Assembly (NCBI GenBank): GCA_964565165.1
Contig: CAZMDJ010000036.1
Location: forward strand, 1-11,576
From: ZLKRG08 sp964565165
Lineage (GTDB): Bacteria; Actinomycetota; Actinomycetes; Nanopelagicales; Nanopelagicaceae
Direction of reading: 5' to 3'
DNA length: 11,576 nt
In this document: positions 1-6,839 of the stretch, in pieces
Position numbering within the stretch: position 1 is the stretch's first letter
Layout of the letters: the number at the start of each line of letters is the position of its first letter
Notes under the pieces: generated by a model
What the model saw: only the letters and a program-made list of their open reading frames with translations
The model's database searches: none
Told to the model about the DNA's origin: nothing
Made by a program: the position numbers and the translations under genes

Positions 1-660
1 GCCGCCAAGTTCTTCAATTCCAACTTCTACCCCGGTAACAGACTTAATAACATCTGGACCGGTAATGAACATGTATGACATTTCATTAACCATAACAGTG
101 AAATCTGTAAGTGCAGGCGAATAAGCAGCGCCACCAGCACATGGACCTAAGATCAAAGAAATCTGGGGGATTACACCAGATGAACGTGTATTTAATCTGA
201 AGATGTGGCCGTAACCGCCAAGCGCTTGAACACCTTCTTGAATACGCGCTCCGCCTGAATCGTTAATACCTATTAGAGGCACACCATTCTTAAGTGCGAA
301 TTCCATGATCTTACGAATCTTCTCAGCCATAACTTCGCCAAGTGATCCACCGAAGATTGTGAAGTCTTGTGAATAAACCGCGACGCTTCGGCCATCAATA
401 GTTCCGAAACCAATTACTACGCCATCGCCATAAGGACGATTCTTTTCCATGCCGAATAAATAGGAACGATGACGAGCAAACTCGTCCATCTCTTGGAAAG
501 AACCTTCATCTAATAGAAGAGCGATACGTTCGCGAGCAGTTAGCTTTCCTTTTGCATGCTGCTTAGTGATTGCAGTTTCACCAGCTGCATGGACCGCTTC
601 ATCAAGTCTCGCGCGTAAATCTTCAATCTTGCCGGCTGTAGTTTTCAGATTCTTGCTCAT
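1..660 (-). CDS. pccB: Propionyl/acyl-CoA carboxylase beta subunit (carboxyltransferase), 5' part only
   Basis: This is the first 220 codons of a biotin-dependent acyl-CoA carboxylase carboxyltransferase subunit. It moves CO2 from carboxybiotin to propionyl-CoA or a related acyl-CoA, in the cytoplasm. The frame is open from ATG (complement of 658-660) to the window edge. Family members are about 500-550 aa, so more than half is missing. Visible crotonase-fold motifs are NDSGGARIQEG (residues 133-143) and GPCAGGAAYSPALTDF (172-187), which form the acyl-CoA site and oxyanion pocket, and VEVGIEELGG at the window edge (211-220). These match the PccB/AccD5 group rather than the zinc-finger AccD of acetyl-CoA carboxylase. 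Its divergent neighbour is biotin ligase, which would biotinylate the partner alpha subunit (not in the window). Substrate choice (propionyl versus longer acyl-CoA) cannot be read from this half. The symbol accD5 would suit equally well. Confidence 0.93.
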   Translation of the reverse strand, partial: MSKNLKTTAGKIEDLRARLDEAVHAAGETAITKQHAKGKLTARERIALLLDEGSFQEMDEFARHRSYLFGMEKNRPYGDGVVIGFGTIDGRSVAVYSQDFTIFGGSLGEVMAEKIRKIMEFALKNGVPLIGINDSGGARIQEGVQALGGYGHIFRLNTRSSGVIPQISLILGPCAGGAAYSPALTDFTVMVNEMSYMFITGPDVIKSVTGVEVGIEELGG

Positions 661-678
661 GGGCTTACCGTACCTGCT
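661..678. promoter_or_regulatory. 18-bp divergent promoter between pccB and birA with overlapping -10 elements
   Basis: The whole space between the two start codons is 18 bp. On the plus strand TACCGT (666-671) ends 7 nt before the birA GTG. On the minus strand TACGGT (672-667) ends 6 nt before the pccB ATG. Both fit the actinobacterial -10 pattern TAnnnT and share five base pairs. No Shine-Dalgarno sequence fits either start, so both mRNAs are inferred to be leaderless. No clear -35 is visible; any such element would lie inside the opposite gene. Confidence 0.55.
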
Positions 679-1392
679 GTGGGTATCGAAGGTCTAAAAG
701 TCGAAGCGATAAATTCAAAAGTTTCGCAGTACTGGTCAGTAAGCGTGACGGAGGAAACTGCCTCTACCCAGATTGATTTAACTGATAATTTCCAACCCGG
801 AAAAGTTTTAGTCGCGGAATTCCAGAGCGCAGGACGTGGCAGATTAGATCGTAAATTCGAAGTTCCACCTCGCAAGGGACTTACATTCTCTTTCTGCATC
901 GCAGCTGAAAAGGATTTCGGATGGATTCCATTAATTACCGGTTTAGCTGTTTCACGTGCAATCAATAAATATTTAGGAAATGATTTAGTAAATATTAAAT
1001 GGCCTAACGATCTCTATATTGACGGAAAAAAGTTGGCTGGAATTCTTAGCGAAAAAGTTGGCGATGGCGCAGTTGTCGGAGTCGGTATAAATATTTTTCA
1101 AACTCAAGGCGAGCTTCCAATTGAAAATGCAATCTCTCTATCAATGGTTTCCGATGTCGAACGTTCAGACTTATTGATTCAAGTTTTAAATGAACTAGGG
1201 AGTGCGCTTTCAAATATTGAAGGTGAGAAGAATAAGTACCGCGAATCTTGCGCAACTATTGGCCAAAAAGTACGTGCCACGCTGCCAAGTGGAGAGACCA
1301 TCGAAGATATTGCAATTGGAATATCAAATGATGGATCGCTCTTATTAAATACCCGCGAAATTAGTGTCGGAGATATTGTTCATTTAAGATAA
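679..1392 (+). CDS. birA: Biotin--[acetyl-CoA-carboxylase] ligase (BirA, class I without HTH)
   Basis: This enzyme activates biotin with ATP to biotinyl-AMP and attaches it to the carrier lysine of biotin-dependent carboxylases. The 237-aa product has the BPL/LplA-like catalytic core: ETASTQ (26-31), the biotinyl-AMP loop GRGRLDRKF (52-60), KWPNDLYIDGKKLAGIL (107-123, with K118 aligning with the catalytic lysine of the KLAGI motif) and VVGVGIN (132-138). A short C-terminal SH3-like cap follows (about 190-237). No N-terminal helix-turn-helix is present, so it should be a ligase only and not the biotin-operon repressor that E. coli BirA is. GTG at 679 is the first possible start after an in-frame stop at 616-618. 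A GTG at 745 would remove part of the N-terminal strand before ETAST and is less likely. It sits divergent from the carboxylase subunit gene whose holoenzyme it serves, and 4 bp upstream of purK. Confidence 0.93.
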   Translation: MGIEGLKVEAINSKVSQYWSVSVTEETASTQIDLTDNFQPGKVLVAEFQSAGRGRLDRKFEVPPRKGLTFSFCIAAEKDFGWIPLITGLAVSRAINKYLGNDLVNIKWPNDLYIDGKKLAGILSEKVGDGAVVGVGINIFQTQGELPIENAISLSMVSDVERSDLLIQVLNELGSALSNIEGEKNKYRESCATIGQKVRATLPSGETIEDIAIGISNDGSLLLNTREISVGDIVHLR

Positions 1393-1396
1393 CCCG
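1385..1396 (+). promoter_or_regulatory. Candidate leaderless promoter -10 for purK
   Basis: TAAGAT at 1385-1390 fits TAnnnT and ends 6 nt before the purK GTG at 1397. It lies over the last codons of birA. No Shine-Dalgarno sequence precedes the GTG, so purK may have its own leaderless transcript besides read-through from birA. This is inferred from the spacing shared with the other starts in the window. Confidence 0.4.
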
Positions 1397-2503
1397 GTGA
1401 AGACATTCCCGCGCGTAGGTGTAATTGGTTCTGGCCAATTGGCACAGTTGACGCTAGCGCCGGCGGCAGCTCTTGGAATTGATTTCATCTCTCTGGCAAA
1501 TTCAGCTGATGATTCTGCCGCGCAGAGTTCGCCACATGTAGTTGGCGATTATCGTGATTTAGAAACGGTTCGTAACTTTGTTAAGGGATGCGATGTAGTT
1601 ACTTTCGAACATGAATTAATTCCGCTTTCAATCATTAAGACTCTTGAGAGCGAAGGCGTGAAATTCCTACCTTCATCAAGCTCTTTTCAATATTCACAAG
1701 ATAAAGCTTTGATGCGCGAAAAATTGGCCCACCTTCCAAATCCAAAGTGGGAAGTTGTTACTTCGGCGCCAGATTGGAACTACCCAGCAATTGCGAAGGC
1801 AATTTCAGGTGGATATGACGGACGTGGAGTTTGGAAAGTTAATTCAAAGGCTGAGTTAGCGGAGCTTCTAAAAGAGGTGCCAAAACTTCTCCTTGAAGAG
1901 TTAATTGATTTTGATTTTGAAATTGCAGTAATGGTTGCAAGATCACCACACGGACAAGCATCTACTTGGGCTCCAACACGTACTGTGCAGCGCGATGGTA
2001 TCTGTATCGAAACAGTTACACCTGTTCCAGAATTTAATGAGAAGCAATCAGAAGCCGCGCAGAGTTTGGCGTTACAGATTGCTGAAGAGATTAAATTGGT
2101 GGGTGTTATGGCAGTTGAAATGTTTGTTAAAGGCGATCAACTATTTATTAACGAATTAGCACTGCGTCCACATAATTCTGGACATTGGACAATCGAAGGT
2201 GCGATTACCAGCCAATTCGAACAACATCTCCGTGCGATTTTAGATTTGCCACTTGGCGATACCTCAATGGTTTCAAAGTGGGCAGTGATGGGAAATGTTC
2301 TTGGCGGAACAAAGACAGATATGTATCGTCCATACTTGCATCTAATGGCACGTATGCCTGCGCTTAAATTCCATCAATATCGTAAGGAAGTTCGCCCAGG
2401 TCGAAAGATTGGCCACGTAACTATTACCGGAGATAACCTCGTAGAATTACGCCAAGAAGTTGATCACGCACTTGCATATATGAGCGGAGAGATTGATGAG
2501 TGA
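1397..2503 (+). CDS. purK: 5-(carboxyamino)imidazole ribonucleotide synthase (PurK)
   Basis: PurK uses ATP and bicarbonate to convert AIR to N5-CAIR, the first of the two steps that bacteria use for purine-ring carboxylation. The 368-aa product has normal length and full ATP-grasp layout: an N-terminal nucleotide-fold start GSGQLAQL (11-18), VTFEHE (68-73), the ATP-lid glycine stretch SGGYDGRGVWKV (137-148), the acidic LLLEELIDFDFEIAV (164-178), and the metal/ATP-binding and AIR-site segment NELALRPHNSGHWT (252-265) followed by SQFEQHLRA (272-280). The GTG start at 1397 lies 4 bp after the birA stop. The downstream purE start overlaps the last 8 bp of purK, so the two products are probably made together. 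The birA-purK-purE order is a familiar actinobacterial arrangement. Confidence 0.96.
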   Translation: MKTFPRVGVIGSGQLAQLTLAPAAALGIDFISLANSADDSAAQSSPHVVGDYRDLETVRNFVKGCDVVTFEHELIPLSIIKTLESEGVKFLPSSSSFQYSQDKALMREKLAHLPNPKWEVVTSAPDWNYPAIAKAISGGYDGRGVWKVNSKAELAELLKEVPKLLLEELIDFDFEIAVMVARSPHGQASTWAPTRTVQRDGICIETVTPVPEFNEKQSEAAQSLALQIAEEIKLVGVMAVEMFVKGDQLFINELALRPHNSGHWTIEGAITSQFEQHLRAILDLPLGDTSMVSKWAVMGNVLGGTKTDMYRPYLHLMARMPALKFHQYRKEVRPGRKIGHVTITGDNLVELRQEVDHALAYMSGEIDE

Positions 2504-3002
2504 TGTAGCAATCATCATGGGTTCGGATTCTGATTGGCCGACCATGGAAGCCGCAGCAAATGTTTTAGATGATTTCGGAATTTCATATACTGCTGAAGTT
2601 GTTTCAGCTCACCGCATGCCAGAAGAAATGGCTGATTTTGCAAAGTCTGCAACTAAAAATGGTTACAAAGTAATTATCGCTGGCGCAGGTGGGGCAGCCC
2701 ATCTACCAGGAATGGTTGCATCGCTTACTGCACTTCCAGTAATCGGAGTTCCAGTGCCGCTTGCAAACCTTGAAGGTATGGATTCATTACTATCAATAGT
2801 GCAGATGCCAGCTGGTATTCCAGTAGCAACAGTTGGAATTGGTAATGCAAAGAATGCTGGAATTTTGGCGGCACGTATCTTGGCCACCTCAGATAGCTCA
2901 TTGCTTGTAAAAGTTGAGAACGCAATGCTTAAATTAAATGAAGAGGCAAAAGCAAAAGGCGCTGCACTTAAAGCCAAGCGCACTCAGAAGACTGGTTTTT
3001 AA
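2496..3002 (+). CDS. purE: N5-CAIR mutase (PurE)
   Basis: PurE moves the carboxyl group of N5-CAIR to carbon 4, giving CAIR, directly after PurK. The 168-aa product is the usual class I size. It has GSDSDW (9-14), the active-site SAHR (37-40), AGAGGAAHLPGM (62-73) and MPAGIPVATVGIG (104-116), which together build the nucleotide site of the octamer. I chose ATG 2496 over the TTG one codon upstream (2493) because the family begins at this residue and GGAGAG (2486-2491) lies 4 nt before it. The start lies inside the end of purK (8-bp overlap), consistent with translational coupling. Its stop overlaps the convergent CoA-binding gene by 4 bp. The presence of PurK argues for the N5-CAIR mutase activity rather than the direct AIR carboxylase of animals (class II). 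Confidence 0.96.
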   Translation: MSDVAIIMGSDSDWPTMEAAANVLDDFGISYTAEVVSAHRMPEEMADFAKSATKNGYKVIIAGAGGAAHLPGMVASLTALPVIGVPVPLANLEGMDSLLSIVQMPAGIPVATVGIGNAKNAGILAARILATSDSSLLVKVENAMLKLNEEAKAKGAALKAKRTQKTGF

Positions 3003-3397
3003 CGCATCTTATATTCGATAGCAGGGCAGCGATCCATAATTGCAAGTAGCCCTGCTGCTTCAGCCCTGGCAACTGCATCTTCATCAATAACATCTAACTG
3101 CAACCAAACTGCTTTCGCACCAATTGCAATTGCTTCATCTACAACTTTGCCAACTAACTTTGAATTAACAAAGCAATCAACAACATCTACTTGAAATGGA
3201 ATTTCAGCAAGCGATTTGTAACCAGTCTCGCCATGAACTTCTTCAGCGCGTGGGTATACCGGAACAATCTTGTGACCTTTATCTTGAAGTAACTTTGAAA
3301 CCCCAAATGCTGCACGTTCTGGATTATTACCCAGGCCAACAATGGCCCAAGTCTTCATTGCTAAGACTTGATCGATAGTTTTATCGTCGAAGCTCAT
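2999..3397 (-). CDS. CoA-binding (YccU-like, Rossmann-fold) protein
   Basis: This 132-aa protein is a stand-alone CoA_binding_2 domain, related to the CoA-binding domain of succinyl-CoA synthetase alpha. It shows the Rossmann glycine turn in WAIVGLGNNPERAAFGVSKLL (17-37), PVYPRAEEVHGE (46-57), VDVVDCFVNS (70-79), the family hallmark AKAVWLQLDV (94-103) and a C-terminal AGLLAIMDRCPAIEY (115-129). The family has no settled enzymatic role, and binding of CoA or a related nucleotide is inferred from the fold. ATG at 3397 overlaps the TGA of ugd in the 4-base ATGA form, implying coupled translation after ugd. A longer reading starting at 3439 would only add residues that overlap ugd and match nothing in the family. 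The 3' end overlaps purE by 4 bp, tail to tail. Confidence 0.88.
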   Translation of the reverse strand: MSFDDKTIDQVLAMKTWAIVGLGNNPERAAFGVSKLLQDKGHKIVPVYPRAEEVHGETGYKSLAEIPFQVDVVDCFVNSKLVGKVVDEAIAIGAKAVWLQLDVIDEDAVARAEAAGLLAIMDRCPAIEYKMR

Positions 3398-4686
3398 GCA
3401 CGACCGAGTGCGTGGAAATCCCAACCTGCGGCGCGCCACTTATCGCGATCTAGCATGTTGCGACCATCAAGAATCTTTGCTTGCTTAACCAACTTCTTAA
3501 TAGCTGCAGGATCTAGCTCGCGATACTCCTTCCACTCAGTCAAGTGGAGGATTAAATCAGCGCCAGCAAGACAATCTTCAATCTTCTCTGCAAAGTTAAG
3601 TGCAGGAAAACGCTTACGTGCAGGTTCGATTCCCTTTGGATCGTGAATAGTTACATTTGCGCCAGCTGCATGAATTTGAGCCGCAATATCAAGTGCAGGG
3701 GAGTCGCGAACATCATCTGAATCGGGCTTAAATGTTGCGCCAAGAACTGCGATCTTAAATGATTTGAGATCTGGGCCGAGTTCTTTTTCGACCACATTAA
3801 TAACGCGCTTACGAGCTCGTAAGTTAATTGCATCAATATCTTTCAAGAATTCAACAGCTTGAGATGCGCCAAGTTCCTCGGCACGCGCCATAAATGCACG
3901 GATATCTTTAGGTAAGCATCCACCACCAAAACCAATACCTGCTTGCAAAAAGCGGTTACCGATACGTGGGTCATAGCCAATTGCTTTAGCTAAAACTGTT
4001 ACATCGCCACCAGTGGTTTCGCAGATCTCTGCCATCGCATTAATAAATGAAATCTTCGTTGCAAGGAATGAGTTTGCTGAAACTTTAACCAACTCTGCGG
4101 TTGGAAGATTTGCGCGAACCCAAGGGGTGCCCTCTTTTAAGTTAACTGCATAAACTTCTTTGAGAATCTCTTCTGCGCGATCAGAAGCAACGCCGATAAC
4201 CAAACGATTTGGACGGAGAGTATCTTCAACTGCAAAACCTTCACGCAGAAACTCTGGGTTCCAAGCGAGCTCGGTATGTGCAGGAATGCTCTCTGAAAGT
4301 TCTTGTGCGGTACCAACCGGCACGGTTGATTTACCAACTAAAAGTGAACCTGGTTTTGCTACTGCAGCAACGGCTGCGAATGCGCTCTTTACATAAGTTA
4401 AATCTGCAGCAAGCCCATCTTTAATCTGTGGCGTACCTACGCAGATGAAGTGAACATCGCAATCTGCAATCTCTGAATATTCTGTTGTGAACTTTAACTT
4501 TCCACCATTTACATGTTTTGAAAGAAGTTCTGGAAGTTCTGGTTCGTAGAATGGAAGTTCTCCGCGAGAGAGCGCTTCAATCTTGGAAGCATCGTTATCA
4601 ACGCCAACAACTTCTAGACCAAGTTCTGCCATGCAAGCAGCGTGGGTCGCACCAAGGTAACCAGTACCGATTACAGAGATTTTCAT
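3394..4686 (-). CDS. ugd: UDP-glucose 6-dehydrogenase
   Basis: Ugd oxidises UDP-glucose twice with NAD+ to give UDP-glucuronate, a precursor for acidic surface polysaccharides. The 430-aa product has normal length and all landmarks: N-terminal NAD fold VIGTGYLGATHA (5-16) with VGVDND (27-32), GKSTVPVGT (118-126), NPEFLREG (143-150), the catalytic cysteine C257 in GFGGGCLPKD (252-261), and the C-terminal UDP-binding signature FKPDSDDVRDSPA (319-331). Close GDP-mannose dehydrogenases share the fold, but the family variants seen here fit UDP-glucose better. I chose ATG 4686, since the frame upstream overlaps the LCP gene and encodes no family sequence. It lies 10 bp after the LCP gene and shares a 4-bp overlap with the following CoA-binding gene. 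Its place beside an LCP ligase, a glycosyltransferase and an ABC exporter points to a wall or capsule polymer containing glucuronate or a sugar derived from it (inference). Confidence 0.95.
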   Translation of the reverse strand: MKISVIGTGYLGATHAACMAELGLEVVGVDNDASKIEALSRGELPFYEPELPELLSKHVNGGKLKFTTEYSEIADCDVHFICVGTPQIKDGLAADLTYVKSAFAAVAAVAKPGSLLVGKSTVPVGTAQELSESIPAHTELAWNPEFLREGFAVEDTLRPNRLVIGVASDRAEEILKEVYAVNLKEGTPWVRANLPTAELVKVSANSFLATKISFINAMAEICETTGGDVTVLAKAIGYDPRIGNRFLQAGIGFGGGCLPKDIRAFMARAEELGASQAVEFLKDIDAINLRARKRVINVVEKELGPDLKSFKIAVLGATFKPDSDDVRDSPALDIAAQIHAAGANVTIHDPKGIEPARKRFPALNFAEKIEDCLAGADLILHLTEWKEYRELDPAAIKKLVKQAKILDGRNMLDRDKWRAAGWDFHALGRA

Positions 4687-4699
4687 GCTGGGGAGTCTA
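4687..4699 (-). promoter_or_regulatory. Candidate leaderless promoter -10 for ugd, using the LCP stop codon
   Basis: On the minus strand TAGACT (4699-4694) begins with the TAG stop of the LCP gene and ends 7 nt before the ugd ATG. There is no Shine-Dalgarno sequence in the 10-bp gap. By the spacing rule seen elsewhere in the window this would give a transcript starting at or next to the ATG, in addition to read-through from the LCP gene. No -35 is evident. Confidence 0.4.
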
Positions 4700-5812
4700 A
4701 TACTTAATACTTCCGCAGAGATTTTCACTTGCGGTAGATGTCTTAAATTTATCGATAACTGATGGAGAAGCTGAGGCTTTCTTAGTTGCCTTTGCAGAAG
4801 GCGATGCTTCATCTACAACTGGTTGATCGTTGCGAAGGCGATTAAATAGCTCTGGCGCCAAAGTTTCATGCCAAATAACTACCGAACCGACGCCATCGAC
4901 ATAACCATTTGATGTTCCAAGTGGAATTGTCATGGTTCGCATCTTGCCTGGTGAGAGGTTTCTAATCTGCTTAGCTAGATTAACAATGTCACCCTGATCA
5001 AGAGTCTCATCGGTCTTAACGGTCTTGAACACAGCTGAGATCAAACTCTTAACTTTAAATGGATTTAATAGAACGCCAGTGCTTGTCGCTTTACGGAACA
5101 CCGCAGAAACGAACTGCTGCTGACGTTGCATACGCCCGATATCGCCAAGTCCATCAAAGTCACGAGTACGAACATACTTAAGCGCTTCAATACCGTTAAG
5201 GGTATGTACGCCGGCAGACATTACTAAGTGGCTCTTAGGATCGTTAATTGCAACTTTCGAGCAAACTTGAATTCCGCCGAGTGCATCAACTACATTCTTA
5301 AATCCTGCAAAGTTAACTTCTACATAGTGATCGATACGTAAGTTGGTCTTCTTCTCGATAGTTTGAATTAGAAGTGGTGCGCCGCCCCATGCAAATGCTG
5401 CGTTAATTTTTGATTGCAATTCAGGAACTTGAGACTTACCATCCATACCGATGTGAGCCGGAATTGTTACCAAGCTATCGCGAGGAATCGAAATCACAAC
5501 AGCTCGATCACGAGACTTACTTATATGAACCAACATCATCGTGTCAGAACGTGCACCTGCCGCAGTCTTAGTTGTTCCAACTCGAAGTTGGCGAAGTTCT
5601 GCCGCACTTAAACCTTCACGAGTATCTGATCCCACAACTAAGTAAGTAACAGAACTTGATGCTTTCTCAGGACGATTAACTAGCGAATCGAAAACGCTAA
5701 CGCGAGTAATTGCGCCACTGATTCGACCTAAACCAACCCATGCAAAAGTAGCGACGAGAACAATTCCAATCGATGTCCAAGTCAGCGCTTTTATGGCTTT
5801 AGGCGATTTCAC
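4697..5812 (-). CDS. LCP (LytR-CpsA-Psr) family wall-polymer ligase
   Basis: LCP proteins are membrane-anchored phosphotransferases that move polymers from undecaprenyl-pyrophosphate carriers onto peptidoglycan (or proteins) on the outer face of the membrane. The 371-aa product has a short basic N-terminus, one transmembrane helix (about 12-28) and an extracellular LCP domain: YLVVGSDTRE (57-66), GARSDTMML (86-94), ISIPRDSLV (108-116), KINAAFAWGG (135-144), DHYVEVNFAGF (161-171), and the Arg/Asp-rich YVRTRDFDGLGDIGRMQRQQ (213-232). These supply the conserved arginines and aspartates for the pyrophosphate and metal. A Ser/Ala/Lys-rich tail (about 335-355) follows. C184 in the core and C366 near the end are the only cysteines. 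I prefer GTG 5812, which has a -10 hexamer 7 nt upstream and gives a normal N-terminus. ATG 5839 would add nine residues (MCLSCRLSH) with no family look and no ribosome site. ugd follows after 10 bp. Confidence 0.92.
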   Translation of the reverse strand: MKSPKAIKALTWTSIGIVLVATFAWVGLGRISGAITRVSVFDSLVNRPEKASSSVTYLVVGSDTREGLSAAELRQLRVGTTKTAAGARSDTMMLVHISKSRDRAVVISIPRDSLVTIPAHIGMDGKSQVPELQSKINAAFAWGGAPLLIQTIEKKTNLRIDHYVEVNFAGFKNVVDALGGIQVCSKVAINDPKSHLVMSAGVHTLNGIEALKYVRTRDFDGLGDIGRMQRQQQFVSAVFRKATSTGVLLNPFKVKSLISAVFKTVKTDETLDQGDIVNLAKQIRNLSPGKMRTMTIPLGTSNGYVDGVGSVVIWHETLAPELFNRLRNDQPVVDEASPSAKATKKASASPSVIDKFKTSTASENLCGSIKY

Positions 5813-5860
5813 GTGCGAAAGCCTACAAGAGAGGCACATACGCGATAGCGTTTCCCAGTT
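5813..5860. promoter_or_regulatory. Divergent promoter region between the LCP gene and the glycosyltransferase gene
   Basis: On the minus strand TAGGCT (5825-5820) ends 7 nt before the LCP GTG at 5812. On the plus strand TAGCGT (5846-5851) ends 9 nt before the glycosyltransferase ATG at 5861. Both fit TAnnnT and neither start has a good Shine-Dalgarno sequence. The plus-strand spacing is longer than at other starts in the window, so that half is less sure. If the LCP gene really starts at 5839, the gap shrinks to 21 bp. Confidence 0.4.
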
Positions 5861-6829
5861 ATGACCGAAGTGACGTCCAGCGCAGTCTCAGTAATCCTTC
5901 CGGTATTAAATGAAGAGCGCTATTTAGAAAAGTCTGTGAGCGCAATTTTGGCTCAGGATTACTCAGGAGAGATCGAAGTAATTCTCGCAATTGGACCTTC
6001 GAAAGATCGCACATTGGAAGTTGCGCAGAAGATTGTTCAAAGCGATTCAAGGGTAAAAATTGTCGAAAACCCAACTGGGCGCACTGCAGCCGGTTTAAAT
6101 CTCGCAATTAAAAATTCTAGAAATCCAATAATTATTCGAGTTGATGGACATGCAAATATTGCCAAGGATTACATCTCAATTGCAGTTGATGTTTTAAATA
6201 AAACTGGCGCAGTAAATGTCGGTGGCATCATGGCGGCAGAGGGTCAAACAGAATTCGAACGTGCAGTGGCGCGAGCAATGCGTAGTCCGCTCGGGGTGGG
6301 TGCCGCAAAATTTCATACCGGTGGTGGAGCTGGAGAGGTAGATACTGTTTACCTTGGCGTATTTAAAAGGGAAGCGCTAGAAGCAATCGGCGGTTTTGAT
6401 GAGCATTTCACTAGAGCTCAAGACTGGGAGATGAATTTCCGACTTCGACAAAATGGCGGAAAGATCTATTTCGACCCAAGGTTGCATGTGACCTACCGTC
6501 CGCGTCGAACATTAAACGCACTGGCAAAGCAGTACTTCGAATATGGTCGCTGGCGTCGCGTTGTCTCTCGCACTCATAAGGGGACAATCAATCTCCGTTA
6601 TCTAGCTCCACCGTTTACAGTGGCTGGAACAGTAACTTCATTGATCGCTGGCATCTTTAATCCAATTCTCTTTATTCCAGCGGATATATATGGTGCATTC
6701 TTATTACTTGCATCAGCTGCGATTGGTGAGAGTATTAAAGAAAGAATTTACCTTCCATCAATCTTGTTTACGATGCACATGAGTTGGGGTATTGGTTTTA
6801 TTACATCAAGTCGCCGACTTGTCAGGTAA
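5861..6829 (+). CDS. Family 2 glycosyltransferase, ExoA-like, membrane-associated
   Basis: This is an inverting GT-A transferase of family 2, resembling the ExoA (succinoglycan-type) subgroup that adds sugars to a polyprenyl-linked precursor on the inner face of the membrane. The 322-aa product opens with the family core SVILPVLNEERYL (10-22), then GPSKDRT (45-51), NPTGRTAAGLNLAIKNS (70-86), the ExoA-style nucleotide/metal segment IIRVDGHANI (91-100, DGH in place of a classic DxD), GGFDEHFTRAQDWEMNFRL (177-195, with the catalytic-base region DWE) and QYFEYGRWRR (224-233). Two or three hydrophobic stretches (about 250-285 and 297-313) suggest membrane anchoring. The sugar donor and acceptor cannot be read from the sequence. 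UDP-glucuronate or UDP-glucose is suggested only by the nearby ugd. It is the first gene of the plus-strand run that continues with the ABC exporter, 10 bp before the permease start. Confidence 0.9.
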   Translation: MTEVTSSAVSVILPVLNEERYLEKSVSAILAQDYSGEIEVILAIGPSKDRTLEVAQKIVQSDSRVKIVENPTGRTAAGLNLAIKNSRNPIIIRVDGHANIAKDYISIAVDVLNKTGAVNVGGIMAAEGQTEFERAVARAMRSPLGVGAAKFHTGGGAGEVDTVYLGVFKREALEAIGGFDEHFTRAQDWEMNFRLRQNGGKIYFDPRLHVTYRPRRTLNALAKQYFEYGRWRRVVSRTHKGTINLRYLAPPFTVAGTVTSLIAGIFNPILFIPADIYGAFLLLASAAIGESIKERIYLPSILFTMHMSWGIGFITSSRRLVR

Positions 6830-6839
6830 CCTTGTCCAT
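6827..6839 (+). promoter_or_regulatory. Candidate leaderless promoter -10 for the ABC permease, using the upstream stop codon
   Basis: TAACCT (6827-6832) begins with the TAA stop of the glycosyltransferase gene and ends 7 nt before the permease ATG at 6840. No Shine-Dalgarno sequence is present in the gap. The 8-mer CTTGTCCA at 6831-6838 recurs at 11074-11081 in the same relation to a stop codon and a start. Function is inferred from spacing only. Confidence 0.35.

Noticed and set aside
2663..2983. Open frame of 106 codons antisense to purE
   Set aside because: It is a shadow of the strongly conserved purE codon pattern. It matches no family I know and has no start signals.
2983..2999. CAG-AAGA-CTG followed by GTTTTT at the end of purE, terminator-like at a glance
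   Set aside because: The stem is three to four base pairs and lies within the last purE codons. It would not be stable.
4687..4812. Upstream extension of the ugd frame on the minus strand
   Set aside because: The extra 42 residues overlap the LCP tail and are Gln/Leu/Arg-rich shadow sequence. The NAD-fold start MKISVIG begins at 4686.
5813..5839. ATG 5839 as the LCP start
   Set aside because: It adds MCLSCRLSH before a normal LCP N-terminus, has no Shine-Dalgarno sequence in range and no TAnnnT at the right distance, while GTG 5812 has one 7 nt upstream. It cannot be excluded without homologues.
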